From positions 39,648 through 103,647 of the forward strand of contig SCUS01000064.1 of assembly GCA_004297725.1 (NCBI GenBank): a DNA stretch of 64,000 nt, read 5' to 3'. This DNA is from Myxococcaceae bacterium (GTDB lineage: Bacteria; Myxococcota_A; Polyangia; Polyangiales; Ga0077539). The notes beneath the pieces are model-generated. The model saw only the letters and a program-made list of their open reading frames with translations. It did not search any database and was not told the origin of the DNA. Below, piece by piece: positions 8,462-17,438 of the stretch (within the stretch, counting starts at the first letter, position 1; every line of letters starts with the position of its first letter). The position numbers and the translations under genes are program-made.

Positions 8462-10938
8462 CGCGCGTCCAGCCACGAGGCCGGGTTGAGCAGGCCCAGC
8501 ACCCGCCGCCAGCGCTTCGTCCCCGCGCGCAGCTCGCGCCGCAGCGAGCGCAGCCCGTCGCGCCACTGCCGCCTCGACAGCGCCTCGGCGTCGGGGTCGC
8601 GCTTCGAGGGGTCGCCCAGCTTCGCCGAGAGGTGCATCGACGTGAGCCTCGTGAAGGTCGGGGCCACCGCCGCGACCCGCGACGCGAAGCGCTCCCGGGG
8701 CTCGCCGTGCTCTCGCACGAGGCCCGCCTCGGCCATCAGGTCGAGCGCCTTGCGGTAGCCCACCCTCGGCAGCGAGCGAGGCGCGGAGAGGGTCACGCGG
8801 GCCCGACGCCAGAGCTTGATGAGGTAGAGCGACGCCAGCGCGACGCCCAGCAGCCCGAGGATGCCGTAGCCGAGGTCGCGGCCGTAGTGGCGCTGCGGCG
8901 GGCGGTCGCGGGGGCGGGGCTGCTCGGGGTCCGGCGGAACCTGCCGGGCCATCTCGCCGAGGATGCGCTGGAGGTCCTCGTCGGTGCCCTGCCCCGGCGG
9001 GTCGAGGTTTCGCTCCGCGGCGATGTCGAGGACGATCCAGCCATACCCGGTGACGTAAAGCTCGGGCCAGGCGTGGGCGTCGCCGCCGCGCAGCAGGATG
9101 GTCGAGCCGCCGCGGCGGTTGCTCTCGTCGGAGTGGTATCCCGCGCTGATGCGAGAGGGGATGCCCAGCGAGCGCCAGAGGAACACCGCGCTGTGGGCGA
9201 AGTGCACGCAGTACCCGGTGCGGTTGCCGAAGAGGAAGTCCGCGGTCGGGTCGGGGACGCCCGCGTGCCTCGCCCTCGTCGAGTAGATGAGCTCGTGGTC
9301 GAGGTAGAGCTTGATCGCGAGGGCCTGCGCGAAGGGGTCGCTCCGCAGCCGCTGCGGCAGCCGCTGGTTGACGATGCGCTGGGCGAGCTCGCGGTAGCGC
9401 GGGTCGGTCGGCGCCTGCGTGAAGTAGGCGCGCACCTCTGGGGTCCAGCGGGGGTCGCCGGAGGCGTGGCCGGTGAGCCGACGGTAGTCGATGCTCTGCG
9501 AGAGCGACTCGAAGCGCCACGCGCGGAGGAAGCGCTGCGGGTTGGGGTTGGGCGCCGGCTGGTACCGGATCGGCGACTCGAGCGCGAAGGGGTAGGTGTG
9601 CTGCGCGAGCACGGCGATGAGCCCGTGCACCCTCGCCCGGCCGTTGGCGGTCGCCGGGTCGCGAACGCGAAGCTCCATGGTGGGGAAGTCGTCGACCACG
9701 TCGCCGTCGACGTCGGTGCGCGTGGTGCGGACGAGGCGAGGGCCGCTGACCTGGCTCCAGACCTCCTGGCGGAAATAGTACGCGCCCGACGGCGGAGAGT
9801 AGTCGTCGTCGAGGACCACCACCGCCATCGGCGTGGGCGAGTTGCTCGGGGACTGGTCATCGTCGAGGCGCTCGCTCGCCGACGGGGGGATGGGCCGGCC
9901 GCCGTCGTGGGCGCCCGATCCGGCGCCGCCGTCGATGTCGATGAGGTTGGGCATGGGCACGTCGCCCGCGTCGGCGCCCGCGCCGCCCGCTCCGCCGTCG
10001 CCCGCGTCCGTCGGCCCGCTGGAGCCGCCGCCGTCGCCGCCGTCGCCCCCGCTGGAGCCGCCGCCGTCGCCCGCGTCGCCGCCAGCGCCCGCCCCGCCGT
10101 CGCCCGCGTCTCCGCCGCCCCGGTGGTCGCCCGCGTCCCCGGCGTCCGGACCGCCTCCCCCGCCGCCGCCGTCGGGCCCTCGGTTGGGCCCACGTCCGTT
10201 GCCCGCGTCGGGGGTCTGCCGCGGCGGCTGGCCCATGCCCGCGTCGCTGATGCCGAGCTCGCTCATCGACTGCGGCATCGGGGTGCCCACCACCTGGATC
10301 ACCCCGACCGCGGAGAGCGCCAGCAGCACCAGCAGCACCAGCGAGGAGAGCGCCCGCCCGCTGCGGGTGTCGGCCACCAGCAGCACCGCGAGCAGCGTCA
10401 CCGCCGCGCCGCCGATGGCCAGCAGCACCTGCGCCGGGTCGATGCCCTGCTGCCAGGCCCAGTCGGAGAGCCACAGCGGCCGGGCGATGACACCCTCGCG
10501 GTGCGAGGCGAACACCGAGGTGAACGCGACGGTGACCAGGCCGAGCTCGAGCGCGGTCACCGCGGGGCGGCGCACCGCCATCATGCGCAGCGCCGCGACC
10601 ACGGAGAAGGACAGCGCACCGAAGCGCAGCACGCTGGCGGTGACCAGCGCGTTGGCCGGACCGGCGAGCTCGGCCAGCGCCTCGGTGCCCACCGCGAGGG
10701 CGGCGAAGCGCCACAAAACGAAGGCGAGCAAGCCGAGGCCCGCCACGCCGACCGTCGGGCGCACCCGGGAGCGGCCCAGCAGCTCGCCCGCCGCGACCCC
10801 GAGGATGGCGCCGATCATCGCCGCGGCGAGGGCCTCCCCGAGGGCGACGCCCCAGCTCAGCGCGAAGGCCGCCAGGGCCATGGCGAGGGCGCGCACTGGG
10901 TGACGCCACCCGGCGAGGGCGCGGCGCAGGAGCTTCAC
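8458..10938 (-). CDS. membrane transglutaminase-like protein (TgpA type) with Gly/Asp-rich linker
   Basis: 826 aa. About six membrane helices lie in the first 220 residues. An unusual low-complexity Gly/Ala/Asp linker (about 230-350, many GDAGDGG-type units) follows, then the periplasmic transglutaminase-like domain and a last helix near 690-710 with a basic cytoplasmic tail. The cysteine-protease-type triad is intact: Cys577 in GNRTGYCVHFA, His622 in GGDAHAWPELYV and Asp638 in WIVLDIAAE. Members of this family (for example TgpA of Pseudomonas) are periplasmic enzymes of unclear substrate. It is linked by 4-nt overlaps to the DUF58 gene upstream and moxR downstream. Confidence 0.92.
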   Translation of the reverse strand: MKLLRRALAGWRHPVRALAMALAAFALSWGVALGEALAAAMIGAILGVAAGELLGRSRVRPTVGVAGLGLLAFVLWRFAALAVGTEALAELAGPANALVTASVLRFGALSFSVVAALRMMAVRRPAVTALELGLVTVAFTSVFASHREGVIARPLWLSDWAWQQGIDPAQVLLAIGGAAVTLLAVLLVADTRSGRALSSLVLLVLLALSAVGVIQVVGTPMPQSMSELGISDAGMGQPPRQTPDAGNGRGPNRGPDGGGGGGGPDAGDAGDHRGGGDAGDGGAGAGGDAGDGGGSSGGDGGDGGGSSGPTDAGDGGAGGAGADAGDVPMPNLIDIDGGAGSGAHDGGRPIPPSASERLDDDQSPSNSPTPMAVVVLDDDYSPPSGAYYFRQEVWSQVSGPRLVRTTRTDVDGDVVDDFPTMELRVRDPATANGRARVHGLIAVLAQHTYPFALESPIRYQPAPNPNPQRFLRAWRFESLSQSIDYRRLTGHASGDPRWTPEVRAYFTQAPTDPRYRELAQRIVNQRLPQRLRSDPFAQALAIKLYLDHELIYSTRARHAGVPDPTADFLFGNRTGYCVHFAHSAVFLWRSLGIPSRISAGYHSDESNRRGGSTILLRGGDAHAWPELYVTGYGWIVLDIAAERNLDPPGQGTDEDLQRILGEMARQVPPDPEQPRPRDRPPQRHYGRDLGYGILGLLGVALASLYLIKLWRRARVTLSAPRSLPRVGYRKALDLMAEAGLVREHGEPRERFASRVAAVAPTFTRLTSMHLSAKLGDPSKRDPDAEALSRRQWRDGLRSLRRELRAGTKRWRRVLGLLNPASWLDAR

Positions 10939-12278
10939 GCAGCCTCCAGCGAGCGGTGGTGGCCGCCGGGGTAGGCGCGGCCGCCCGCACGGTCGATGAG
11001 GGTCACCGGGGCCCGGGTGGTCGCGAGCGCCCTCAGCACCGCGGCCACGTCAGCGCCGGGCGCCGGGGTCACCGGGCCGTGCTGGGCCTCGGGGCGGATC
11101 TGGAACGCGAGGCGAGACCACCAGGTGGTCTTCACGATGGGCACGATGCCGTCGGTGCACACGACGAACTCCACGGGCGACTGCATCTGGTTGGGGGCGG
11201 TTCTGGCGCGCACCGTCGCGATCACCCGGTCGAGCCAGGGGCCCGGCCGCCCCGGCACGAAGACCACGGCGCGGGCGAGGCCGCCGGGGGTGGCGCGGGA
11301 GAGGAAATCCGCGAGGCCCGAGCCGCCGAGCTCGGTGGGGGTGGAGGCCGAGCGGGCCAGCACCTCGAGCGCCTGCACCGGCGACTTCGCGTAGGCGTCG
11401 TTGCCGTCGGCCCCGAGCACCCACTCCGCCCCGAGCGCTCCGGTGTCGACGGCGACCCGAGCGGCGCCCGCGGCGGGCTCGTCGCCAGCGCCCGTGACGA
11501 GGTACGCGACGGTCTGCCGGGTGGGCGCGATGGCCCGCTCGGGGGTGCGCACCACGAGCTGACGGGAGCGGGCGAAGACCTTCCAGAGCACGAACTTGAT
11601 GGGATCGCCCGGCGCGTAGTGGCGCAGGTCGACGCGCTCTCCCTCCGGAGGACCCGCAGGGTTGGAGATCTCGTCGCCGCCGGCGATGGAGCGCACCACC
11701 CGGATCTGTCGAAGCGCGCCCATGGAGGGGACGAAGCGCACCACGCGCTCCTGCCGGAGGGTGAAGGTCATGCGCGTGAGGCCGAAGGCGTCGCTCACCT
11801 CGACCCGGCGGGTGATGGTGTCGTGCAGTCCGCGGCGCAACGGCGTGACCTCCTCGTGCAGTCGCCGCTTGAGCGGGACCAGACGCACAGACGCCTCGGG
11901 GACCTCCCAGTTCCAACGGATGCGCACGAAGGGAACGAACCAGAGGTTGGAGAGGGAGAAGCCCGTGCGCGCGGCGTAGCCGCACTCGAGGCGCAGCGGC
12001 TCCTCGTCGCGCATCTTTCGTCCCCGGCGCCAGAGCACCAGGGCCGTGAGGGTGGTGCTGAGGAAGGCCGCGAGGCCGAGGGCCAGCCCGACGGTGCCCA
12101 CCACCAGCAGCAGCAGGTCGATGTGCCGGATGCCGTAGCGGACCAGCGCCCAGGCGCAGCCGACGACCACGAGCAGCCCCAGCCCGGTGAAGGGGAAGGC
12201 CTCGACGACCCGGCCCCCGAGGGCCGAGACGCGACGAACGAGGGGGCGGAGGGTGCGTCGGAGGGTCACGGACGGCAT
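10935..12278 (-). CDS. DUF58 domain membrane protein
   Basis: 447 aa. Two N-terminal helices (GLLVVVGCAWALVRYG and LLLLVVGTVGLALGLAAFL) precede a cytoplasmic region with the DUF58 core VDLRHYAPGDPIKFVLWKVF near residue 225-245. In the family this module partners with MoxR and transglutaminase proteins. Start: I chose the ATG at 12278. An upstream in-frame GTG at 12335 has a GGAGG six bases before it, but the codons between them (CAT, GCT, TGT, CTT, GTT) are not of this genome's style. First gene of the overlapping operon. Confidence 0.88.
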   Translation of the reverse strand: MPSVTLRRTLRPLVRRVSALGGRVVEAFPFTGLGLLVVVGCAWALVRYGIRHIDLLLLVVGTVGLALGLAAFLSTTLTALVLWRRGRKMRDEEPLRLECGYAARTGFSLSNLWFVPFVRIRWNWEVPEASVRLVPLKRRLHEEVTPLRRGLHDTITRRVEVSDAFGLTRMTFTLRQERVVRFVPSMGALRQIRVVRSIAGGDEISNPAGPPEGERVDLRHYAPGDPIKFVLWKVFARSRQLVVRTPERAIAPTRQTVAYLVTGAGDEPAAGAARVAVDTGALGAEWVLGADGNDAYAKSPVQALEVLARSASTPTELGGSGLADFLSRATPGGLARAVVFVPGRPGPWLDRVIATVRARTAPNQMQSPVEFVVCTDGIVPIVKTTWWSRLAFQIRPEAQHGPVTPAPGADVAAVLRALATTRAPVTLIDRAGGRAYPGGHHRSLEAA

Positions 12279-12400
12279 CAGGTCAACAACGCTCGGGATC
12301 CCCGGAAGGTGACAGGGCGCGGCAGCATGGCACACCTCAACCCTCCAGGCGGCGATGATGATCCCTGTTGCCGGTCAGCGCCCGCCGGCCAGGGAGGAAT

Positions 12401-12997
12401 TCACTCGATGGCAGCGAGGGCGCTGCGCCACTGGGAGACCTCCGAGGCCTTCAGCGCGACCTCGGCTCCGTGCGCCAGCGCGCCGATGAGCGGCGCCTCG
12501 CCCTGCGACAGCGCGAGGAGGGGAACGTGGCCCAGGGCCGGGTGCGCGCGGAGCGAGCGGAGGATCGCGAGAGGGTTGAGGCCGAGGAGATCGAGGTCGA
12601 CCACGATGGCCGACGGGGGACGTAGCCCGAGCGTGATGAGGTCGTCGTAGAGGCCCTGGTGGGCAGCGAGCTGCCAGCGGGTAGGGAGATGCTCGCCGAA
12701 GCGGCGCAGCACCTCGGGGTCCTCGGTGAGCACTGCCACGGTGCGAGGCTCCGTCGGGGCGGCGCTGGCCTCCGCGAGGGCGATGCCCCGGGACTGCAGG
12801 AAGGCCGCCGCGTCGGGGAGCGCGATGCGGACGCTGCGGCCCACGGTGCGCGAGGCCCTGATCTCCCCGCGCCGCACGGCCTGGAGCACCGTGGTCTTGT
12901 GGAGCCCTGCGAGGCGCGCCACCTCGCCCGCGTGGAGGAGCCTCGGGGGCCTGGCCGTGGGCGCTGGCGCATCGGGCGGTACCCGCGTCTTCGGCAT
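12401..12997 (-). CDS. HTH (excisionase/MerR-like) DNA-binding protein with receiver-like domain
   Basis: 198 aa. Residues 20-70 form a helix-turn-helix of the excisionase/BldC type (LLHAGEVARLAGLHKTTVLQ, then RRGEIRASRTVGRSVRI). Residues 85-198 look like a response-regulator receiver: acidic pair TED near 92, the phosphoacceptor strand AIVVDLDLLGLNP and a conserved Lys in VALKASE. A DNA-binding head in front of a receiver is the reverse of the usual order. Its own promoter should lie in 12998-13100. Possible targets are the divergent sigma-factor region or the downstream operon; neither is shown. Confidence 0.8.
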   Translation of the reverse strand: MPKTRVPPDAPAPTARPPRLLHAGEVARLAGLHKTTVLQAVRRGEIRASRTVGRSVRIALPDAAAFLQSRGIALAEASAAPTEPRTVAVLTEDPEVLRRFGEHLPTRWQLAAHQGLYDDLITLGLRPPSAIVVDLDLLGLNPLAILRSLRAHPALGHVPLLALSQGEAPLIGALAHGAEVALKASEVSQWRSALAAIE

Positions 12998-13107
12998 CCG
13001 CCCAGTGATAGCCCAATGCTGCCCGGGAGGGCGCTGCCCCGGCCGACGAAACAGAGCGCGCCGGAAAGTTGTATGGGCCGCGCGCCATCGCCCACAGAGG
13101 TCAGCCC

Positions 13108-13188
13108 ATGGGACTGGTCGTGGTTGTACTCGTCATCGGCCTCGTGGCGTCGGACCTGCTCGGCCTGCTCCAGCGCGCCAGATCGTGA
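13108..13188 (+). CDS. possible 26-aa hydrophobic peptide
   Basis: An ATG preceded by AGAGG (8 nt) opens a 26-codon frame: MGLVVVVLVIGLVASDLLGL then LQRARS. It is one membrane helix with a basic end, as in many small bacterial membrane peptides. It lies in the divergent region between the HTH-receiver gene and the sigma factor. Length and lack of any homology evidence keep this uncertain; it may be chance. Confidence 0.3.
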   Translation: MGLVVVVLVIGLVASDLLGLLQRARS

Positions 13189-13280
13189 TCGGGCTTTCCC
13201 TCCGCCGCCTGGATGGCGGACGATGCACGTGCGGATGAATGTCCACGACCTGACCTGCACCAGTCGCTCGGTAACCCCCG

Positions 13281-13955
13281 ATGTCGACCATGGCACCCAC
13301 CCTCGTACGTTCGTTCCCCTTCGTGGATGTCCACGTGACACGTGACGACGACAGCGCCCCCGCGTACGTCCAGCGCGCCCGCGAGGGCGACGCCCGGGCC
13401 TTCCAGGAGCTCTTTCGCAACCACCGTCGCGACGTCGCCCGGCTGGTAGGGCGCCTTCTGGGCCCGAAGCCCGAGGTCGAAGACGTGGTGCAGGAGGTCT
13501 TCATCCAGGTCTTCCGCTCGCTGCCCAACTTCCGCGGCGACGCCCGCTTCACCACCTGGCTCCACCGGGTGACCGTCAACGTCACCCTCATGCACCTCCG
13601 CGCCGCCCGCAGCCGCCCCCGGCTGGGCAATGAGCTCCTCGACGAGCCCGCCGCCCCGGAGGGCGACTCCCCCGTCGACCACGCCGCCCGCAACCAGCGG
13701 CTGCGCGCCCTCTACAAGATCCTCGACACCCTCTCCGACAAGAAGCGCGCGGTGTTCATCCTCCACGACCTCGACGGGGTGCCCGCCGCCCAGATCGCCG
13801 CCATGGTCGACAGCCCCGTGCTGACCGTGCGCACCCGGCTCTTCTATGCCCGCCGCGAGGTCTACGCCGCGATGGCAGGAGACCCGACGCTGGAGTCCAT
13901 TGCCCGTGAGCTCGCGGCGAGCGATCCCACCTCCGAGACTGTGAGCCCGCGATGA
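13281..13955 (+). CDS. ECF-type RNA polymerase sigma factor
   Basis: 224 aa. Region 2 covers about 28-108, with AFQELFRNHRRDVARLVGRL, VEDVVQEVFIQVFRSLPNF and FTTWLHRVTVN. Region 4 covers about 143-197 (LDTLSDKKRAVFILHDLDGV, AAQIAAMVDSP, VRTRLFYARREV). This is the size and layout of extracytoplasmic-function sigma factors. The stop overlaps the start of the anti-sigma-like gene by 4 nt (ATGA), the usual coupling of a sigma factor and its inhibitor. The ATG at 13290 is an alternative start; neither has a strong Shine-Dalgarno. Confidence 0.92.
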   Translation: MSTMAPTLVRSFPFVDVHVTRDDDSAPAYVQRAREGDARAFQELFRNHRRDVARLVGRLLGPKPEVEDVVQEVFIQVFRSLPNFRGDARFTTWLHRVTVNVTLMHLRAARSRPRLGNELLDEPAAPEGDSPVDHAARNQRLRALYKILDTLSDKKRAVFILHDLDGVPAAQIAAMVDSPVLTVRTRLFYARREVYAAMAGDPTLESIARELAASDPTSETVSPR

Positions 13956-15430
13956 GCGACCATCCCTCCATCGACGCGCTCCAGGCGCACCTCGCGGCTC
14001 CCGACGCCTCCCTGAGGGCGCACCTCGCGAGCTGCGCCGAGTGCACCCGCCTCCTCGGCGGCCTCGCGGCCATCGACGAGGCCCGGCGCCACACCCCCGT
14101 TCCCCCGCCCTGGGAGCGCCTCGACGACGTGCTGGCCCGCGAGGCCCAGAGCGTCGCCCGGGAGATCCGCTCGGGCAGGCTCAAGGCCTCGTCGAGGGTC
14201 CCCTCGTGGGTCGCCACCGGTCTGGCCATGGCCGCGGGCGTGGGCCTGCTGCTGGGAGGCAGAGCGCTGCTCCAGAGCCGAGGCGTCCCGGCGGATGCGC
14301 CCGTCGTGGCGCGCCCCACCCCGGCTCCCTCTCCGGCCCCGTCGTCCGCGCCGACGCTCACCCCCTACGAGGCGGTGGTGCTGCTGGCGGCAGGCGGCGC
14401 CCGGTACCACGAGCGCGCCAACGACGAGGGCTCCCTGCTCTCGCGCAGCACCGGGCTCCGCGAGGGAGCGAGCGTCGAGACCTCGGCGACCGCCCGGGCG
14501 GTCTTCACCGTGCGCCCCGGGTGGACCGCCGACGTCCGAAGCGGGTCGTCCATCGAGCTGTCCCAGCTACGCACCGAGCAGACCGCCGTCACCCTCGGCC
14601 GTGGCGCGCTGGCGATGACCCCGGCGCCTGGCGGGTCCGGGCCCGTGCGGGTGCTCCATGGAGGCTGGTCGGTCGAGTCGCATGGTCCGGTGGTGGCGAG
14701 GGTCGAGTCGTCGGTGCTGCGGGTCGTGGTGCTCTCGGGCCGCACGGACATCCGCCGCGGCGAGGCCGAGGCCCTCACCGTGACCGGTCCGCTGGTGATC
14801 GACCTTCCCCTCGACGGCGGCGCCCCCGCCCGCACGGAGCTCCCCGCGACCGACCCGGCCGCGCTCGACCTCGCGGTGCTGTCGGCGCAGGGCACGAGCT
14901 TCGCCATCCCGGCCATCGACCCCTCGGCGACGCTGACGCTGCTCGACCATGGCGCCCTCCCCTCGGCCCTGGAGTCCATCCGGCTCGCTGGCCCGGGGAC
15001 CATCCAGGCGCGCGTCGGTCGCTCGGAGATGCGCCTGGAGCTGGGTGCCGGGGGAACTCCCCGCTGGGCGACCTTCCGCAGCCAGGCCGCGCCGGTGGTG
15101 GCGTCCAATCGCATCGCCGCCGCGGCGCCCGTCGTCGCGGCCCCTGCGGAGACCGCGCAGGGTCTCACCCCAGCGAGGCTTCAGGCGGTGTCCAACAGCG
15201 CCGCCCGCCGCATCGGGCACTGCTTCGCCACCTGCCTCGAGCAGAACCGCTGCCGCGAGCCCATGAGCGGCATGGTCACCTTCGACGTCTCCGAAGAGGG
15301 CCGGGCGACCGTGTCGTCCATCGACCCGTCGGCCGCCGGGGCCCGTCGCTGCATCGAGCACGACGCCCTCTCCTTCCCCGGTCTGCGCACCGGGAGCCCC
15401 TACGACTTCCAGATCCGCATCGGCCGCTGA
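13952..15430 (+). CDS. membrane anti-sigma/FecR-like protein with C-terminal TonB-like domain
   Basis: 492 aa. The N-terminus has an anti-sigma zinc motif His24-x3-Cys28-x2-Cys31. One membrane helix lies at about 85-103 (SWVATGLAMAAGVGLLLGG), followed by a Pro/Ala linker and a FecR-like beta-rich periplasmic region (about 125-350). The last 80 residues (AVSNSAARRIGHCFATCLEQ, GMVTFDVSEEGRATVSSIDP, ending QIRIGR) resemble the C-terminal domain of TonB/AgmX-type proteins, with four Cys. The predicted role is to hold the ECF sigma factor at the membrane until a periplasmic signal arrives. Next to it, facing inward, is a TonB-dependent receptor gene, so a Fec-like circuit is plausible. Confidence 0.85.
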   Translation: MSDHPSIDALQAHLAAPDASLRAHLASCAECTRLLGGLAAIDEARRHTPVPPPWERLDDVLAREAQSVAREIRSGRLKASSRVPSWVATGLAMAAGVGLLLGGRALLQSRGVPADAPVVARPTPAPSPAPSSAPTLTPYEAVVLLAAGGARYHERANDEGSLLSRSTGLREGASVETSATARAVFTVRPGWTADVRSGSSIELSQLRTEQTAVTLGRGALAMTPAPGGSGPVRVLHGGWSVESHGPVVARVESSVLRVVVLSGRTDIRRGEAEALTVTGPLVIDLPLDGGAPARTELPATDPAALDLAVLSAQGTSFAIPAIDPSATLTLLDHGALPSALESIRLAGPGTIQARVGRSEMRLELGAGGTPRWATFRSQAAPVVASNRIAAAAPVVAAPAETAQGLTPARLQAVSNSAARRIGHCFATCLEQNRCREPMSGMVTFDVSEEGRATVSSIDPSAAGARRCIEHDALSFPGLRTGSPYDFQIRIGR

Positions 15431-15443
15431 CCGCGGCCCGACT

Positions 15444-17438
15444 TTACCGAACCTCGTAAACGACCCCACCGAACACCGCCCTCCCGGGCAGCGGATAGCC
15501 CAGGTAGTCCTGGATCGGCGCGGTCACCGCGGTCACGTCCCCGATGGGGTTGCAGAGCGTCTGGCTCGCCGTGCGCTGGTCGAGCAGGTTGGTCACCTCC
15601 AGCGTCGCTCCCCATCCTCCGAGGAAGCGCGGCGACCAGCCGAGGCGCAGGTCGGCCAGCGCCCTCGCAGGGATGGCGGTGCAGTTCGACCGGTCGAGCC
15701 ACGAGGACGACACCGCCGACACCGAGAGCGCCGCGCGAGCGCCGCCCACCCTCGCCTCCACGCTCACCGAGAGATCCGCCCACGGAACCCCGGGGACGCT
15801 CCTCCCGGTCGCCCCGTCGTCGCCGACGAGGGCCGGATCGACGAGCGCGCCCGCCAGCGTCAGCGTGAGGTGGTCGCGCCAGCGCACCCTCGCCCCCAGC
15901 TCGAGGCCGGTGATGGACACCCGCCCGAAGTTCTCTGCGCGGAAGCGACCGGGGCCCACCTGCACCAGCGCGATGAGGTCCGTCGCGTCGCGGAGGTAGC
16001 CGCCGAGCTCGGCGCTCACCCGCCACGACCCGCTCCGGGTCTCGACCGCCAGCGACGCGTCGACGAAGCGCGATCGCTCCGGGCGCAGCGCGGCGTTGCC
16101 CACGATCACACCTCGATCGCCGAAGCGCTCCGGCAGCGTCGGCGCCCTCGCCGCGAGCCCTCCGTGCGCCCGGAGCTGCAGCCACGGCCGAAGCGCGAGG
16201 TGCACCCCCAGCCTCGGGCTGAGCAGGTTCATGGCCTCGCTCCGGGAGGGCGTCTCGTCGGCGATCGCCTCCGCCACGAAGCCCGCCGACGCCCGCAGCG
16301 GGCCGAGCGCCAGCGTGGACTCCAGGCCCGCGGTGAGCGCCCTCCGCGAGGCGTCCACCAGCGTCGCCCCGGCGCCCGGGACGAAGCCCTCCTGCCGACC
16401 GCGCAGCAGCGCCTCGTGGGTGACCCGACCGGAGCGATGCCGCGCCCTCGCCTCCCCCTGAGCGCGCCAGGTGTCGCTCGTCGCCCGGTAGCCGGTGATC
16501 GACACGCCGCCCGCCGCGCCTCGCCCGTCGAAGAGATCGCCGCGCACCATGGCGGTGCCGGAGAGCTCGAGCTCCCAGGCCTCGCGGCGCCACGCCCAGG
16601 AGCCCCGGGTGAGCAGCCGGCGCTGCTCCTGGAAGGGGCCCACCACCGCGGTCTCACCAGGGCCGGCGACCCCGCGGTGCATCCATCCGCCGAGCGCCAG
16701 GAGGCAGCCCGAGGAGCGCGACGACGGGGCGCCGAGGCAGACCCGGTAGAGCCCGTCGAGCGCGTCGCCGCCGTTGTTCACCCGGTCGGTCACCCTTCCC
16801 GCGGAGAGCGTGCGATTGCCGGGTTCGTAGTAGGAGAAATTGCCGTCGGTGCCTCGGTAGTTGAGGGCGAAGAGCATCCGGAGCGGACCGACGCCCGCCC
16901 CCGCTCCGGCCGACGCACGCCTCGCCCCGAAGGACCCGGCCCCCGCGGCGGCCCAGGCGACCGGACGCTCGGAGACGTCGCGTAGCCGCAGGTCGACCGC
17001 CCCCCCGAGCGCCCCGACGCCCAGGCGCACCGGACCGACGCCCCGGTACACGTCCGCCCGCTCGATCAGCGCCGGGGGGATCGCGGACAGGTCGACCCCG
17101 TCGCTCGCCGCGTCGTTGAGCACCACCCCGTCGAGCGCCACCGTGAGGTGCGCCGACGAGGCGCCGCGCAGCACCAGGGACTCCGTCGCCAGGTCGCCCC
17201 CATTGCGGCGGACGTGGAGTCCGGGCGCTTCGTCGAGGAGCGATCCGATGCCCGCCGCGAGCCGAGCCCGCTCCCGCAGGTCGATGGAGGTGCTGGCGGC
17301 CAGCGTGGCGGAGGGATCATCCCAGGAGGGGCGCCGGGGGGCCCTCACCGTCGCCGTCGGGACAGCGGTCTGCGCCCACGCGCCCGGGGCGAGCAGCGAG
17401 CAGCCAAGGAAGGTCCATCCGCACGGGCGCAGCAACAC
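15444..17438 (-). CDS. TonB-dependent outer-membrane receptor
   Basis: 664 aa from the GTG at 17438, which gives a signal peptide MLLRPCGWTFLGCSLLAPGA ending at AWAQ. The plug domain (about 50-165) has the family landmarks LLDEAPGLHVRR, GGDLATESLVLRG, VALDGVVLND and ADVYRGVGPVRLG. The rest is a 22-strand-type barrel with alternating hydrophobic residues and the usual late motif LEVTNLLDQR. Such receptors import siderophores, cobalamin or sugars using TonB energy; the substrate is not readable. It converges on the FecR-like gene with only 13 nt between stops. The open frame upstream of 17438 overlaps the divergent regulator and is likely noncoding. Confidence 0.9.
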   Translation of the reverse strand: MLLRPCGWTFLGCSLLAPGAWAQTAVPTATVRAPRRPSWDDPSATLAASTSIDLRERARLAAGIGSLLDEAPGLHVRRNGGDLATESLVLRGASSAHLTVALDGVVLNDAASDGVDLSAIPPALIERADVYRGVGPVRLGVGALGGAVDLRLRDVSERPVAWAAAGAGSFGARRASAGAGAGVGPLRMLFALNYRGTDGNFSYYEPGNRTLSAGRVTDRVNNGGDALDGLYRVCLGAPSSRSSGCLLALGGWMHRGVAGPGETAVVGPFQEQRRLLTRGSWAWRREAWELELSGTAMVRGDLFDGRGAAGGVSITGYRATSDTWRAQGEARARHRSGRVTHEALLRGRQEGFVPGAGATLVDASRRALTAGLESTLALGPLRASAGFVAEAIADETPSRSEAMNLLSPRLGVHLALRPWLQLRAHGGLAARAPTLPERFGDRGVIVGNAALRPERSRFVDASLAVETRSGSWRVSAELGGYLRDATDLIALVQVGPGRFRAENFGRVSITGLELGARVRWRDHLTLTLAGALVDPALVGDDGATGRSVPGVPWADLSVSVEARVGGARAALSVSAVSSSWLDRSNCTAIPARALADLRLGWSPRFLGGWGATLEVTNLLDQRTASQTLCNPIGDVTAVTAPIQDYLGYPLPGRAVFGGVVYEVR

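Noticed and set aside
9950..10250. Repeat tract that resembles a CRISPR or satellite at DNA level
   Set aside because: The units are irregular in length and encode the Gly/Asp linker of the transglutaminase-like protein, so it is protein-level repetition.
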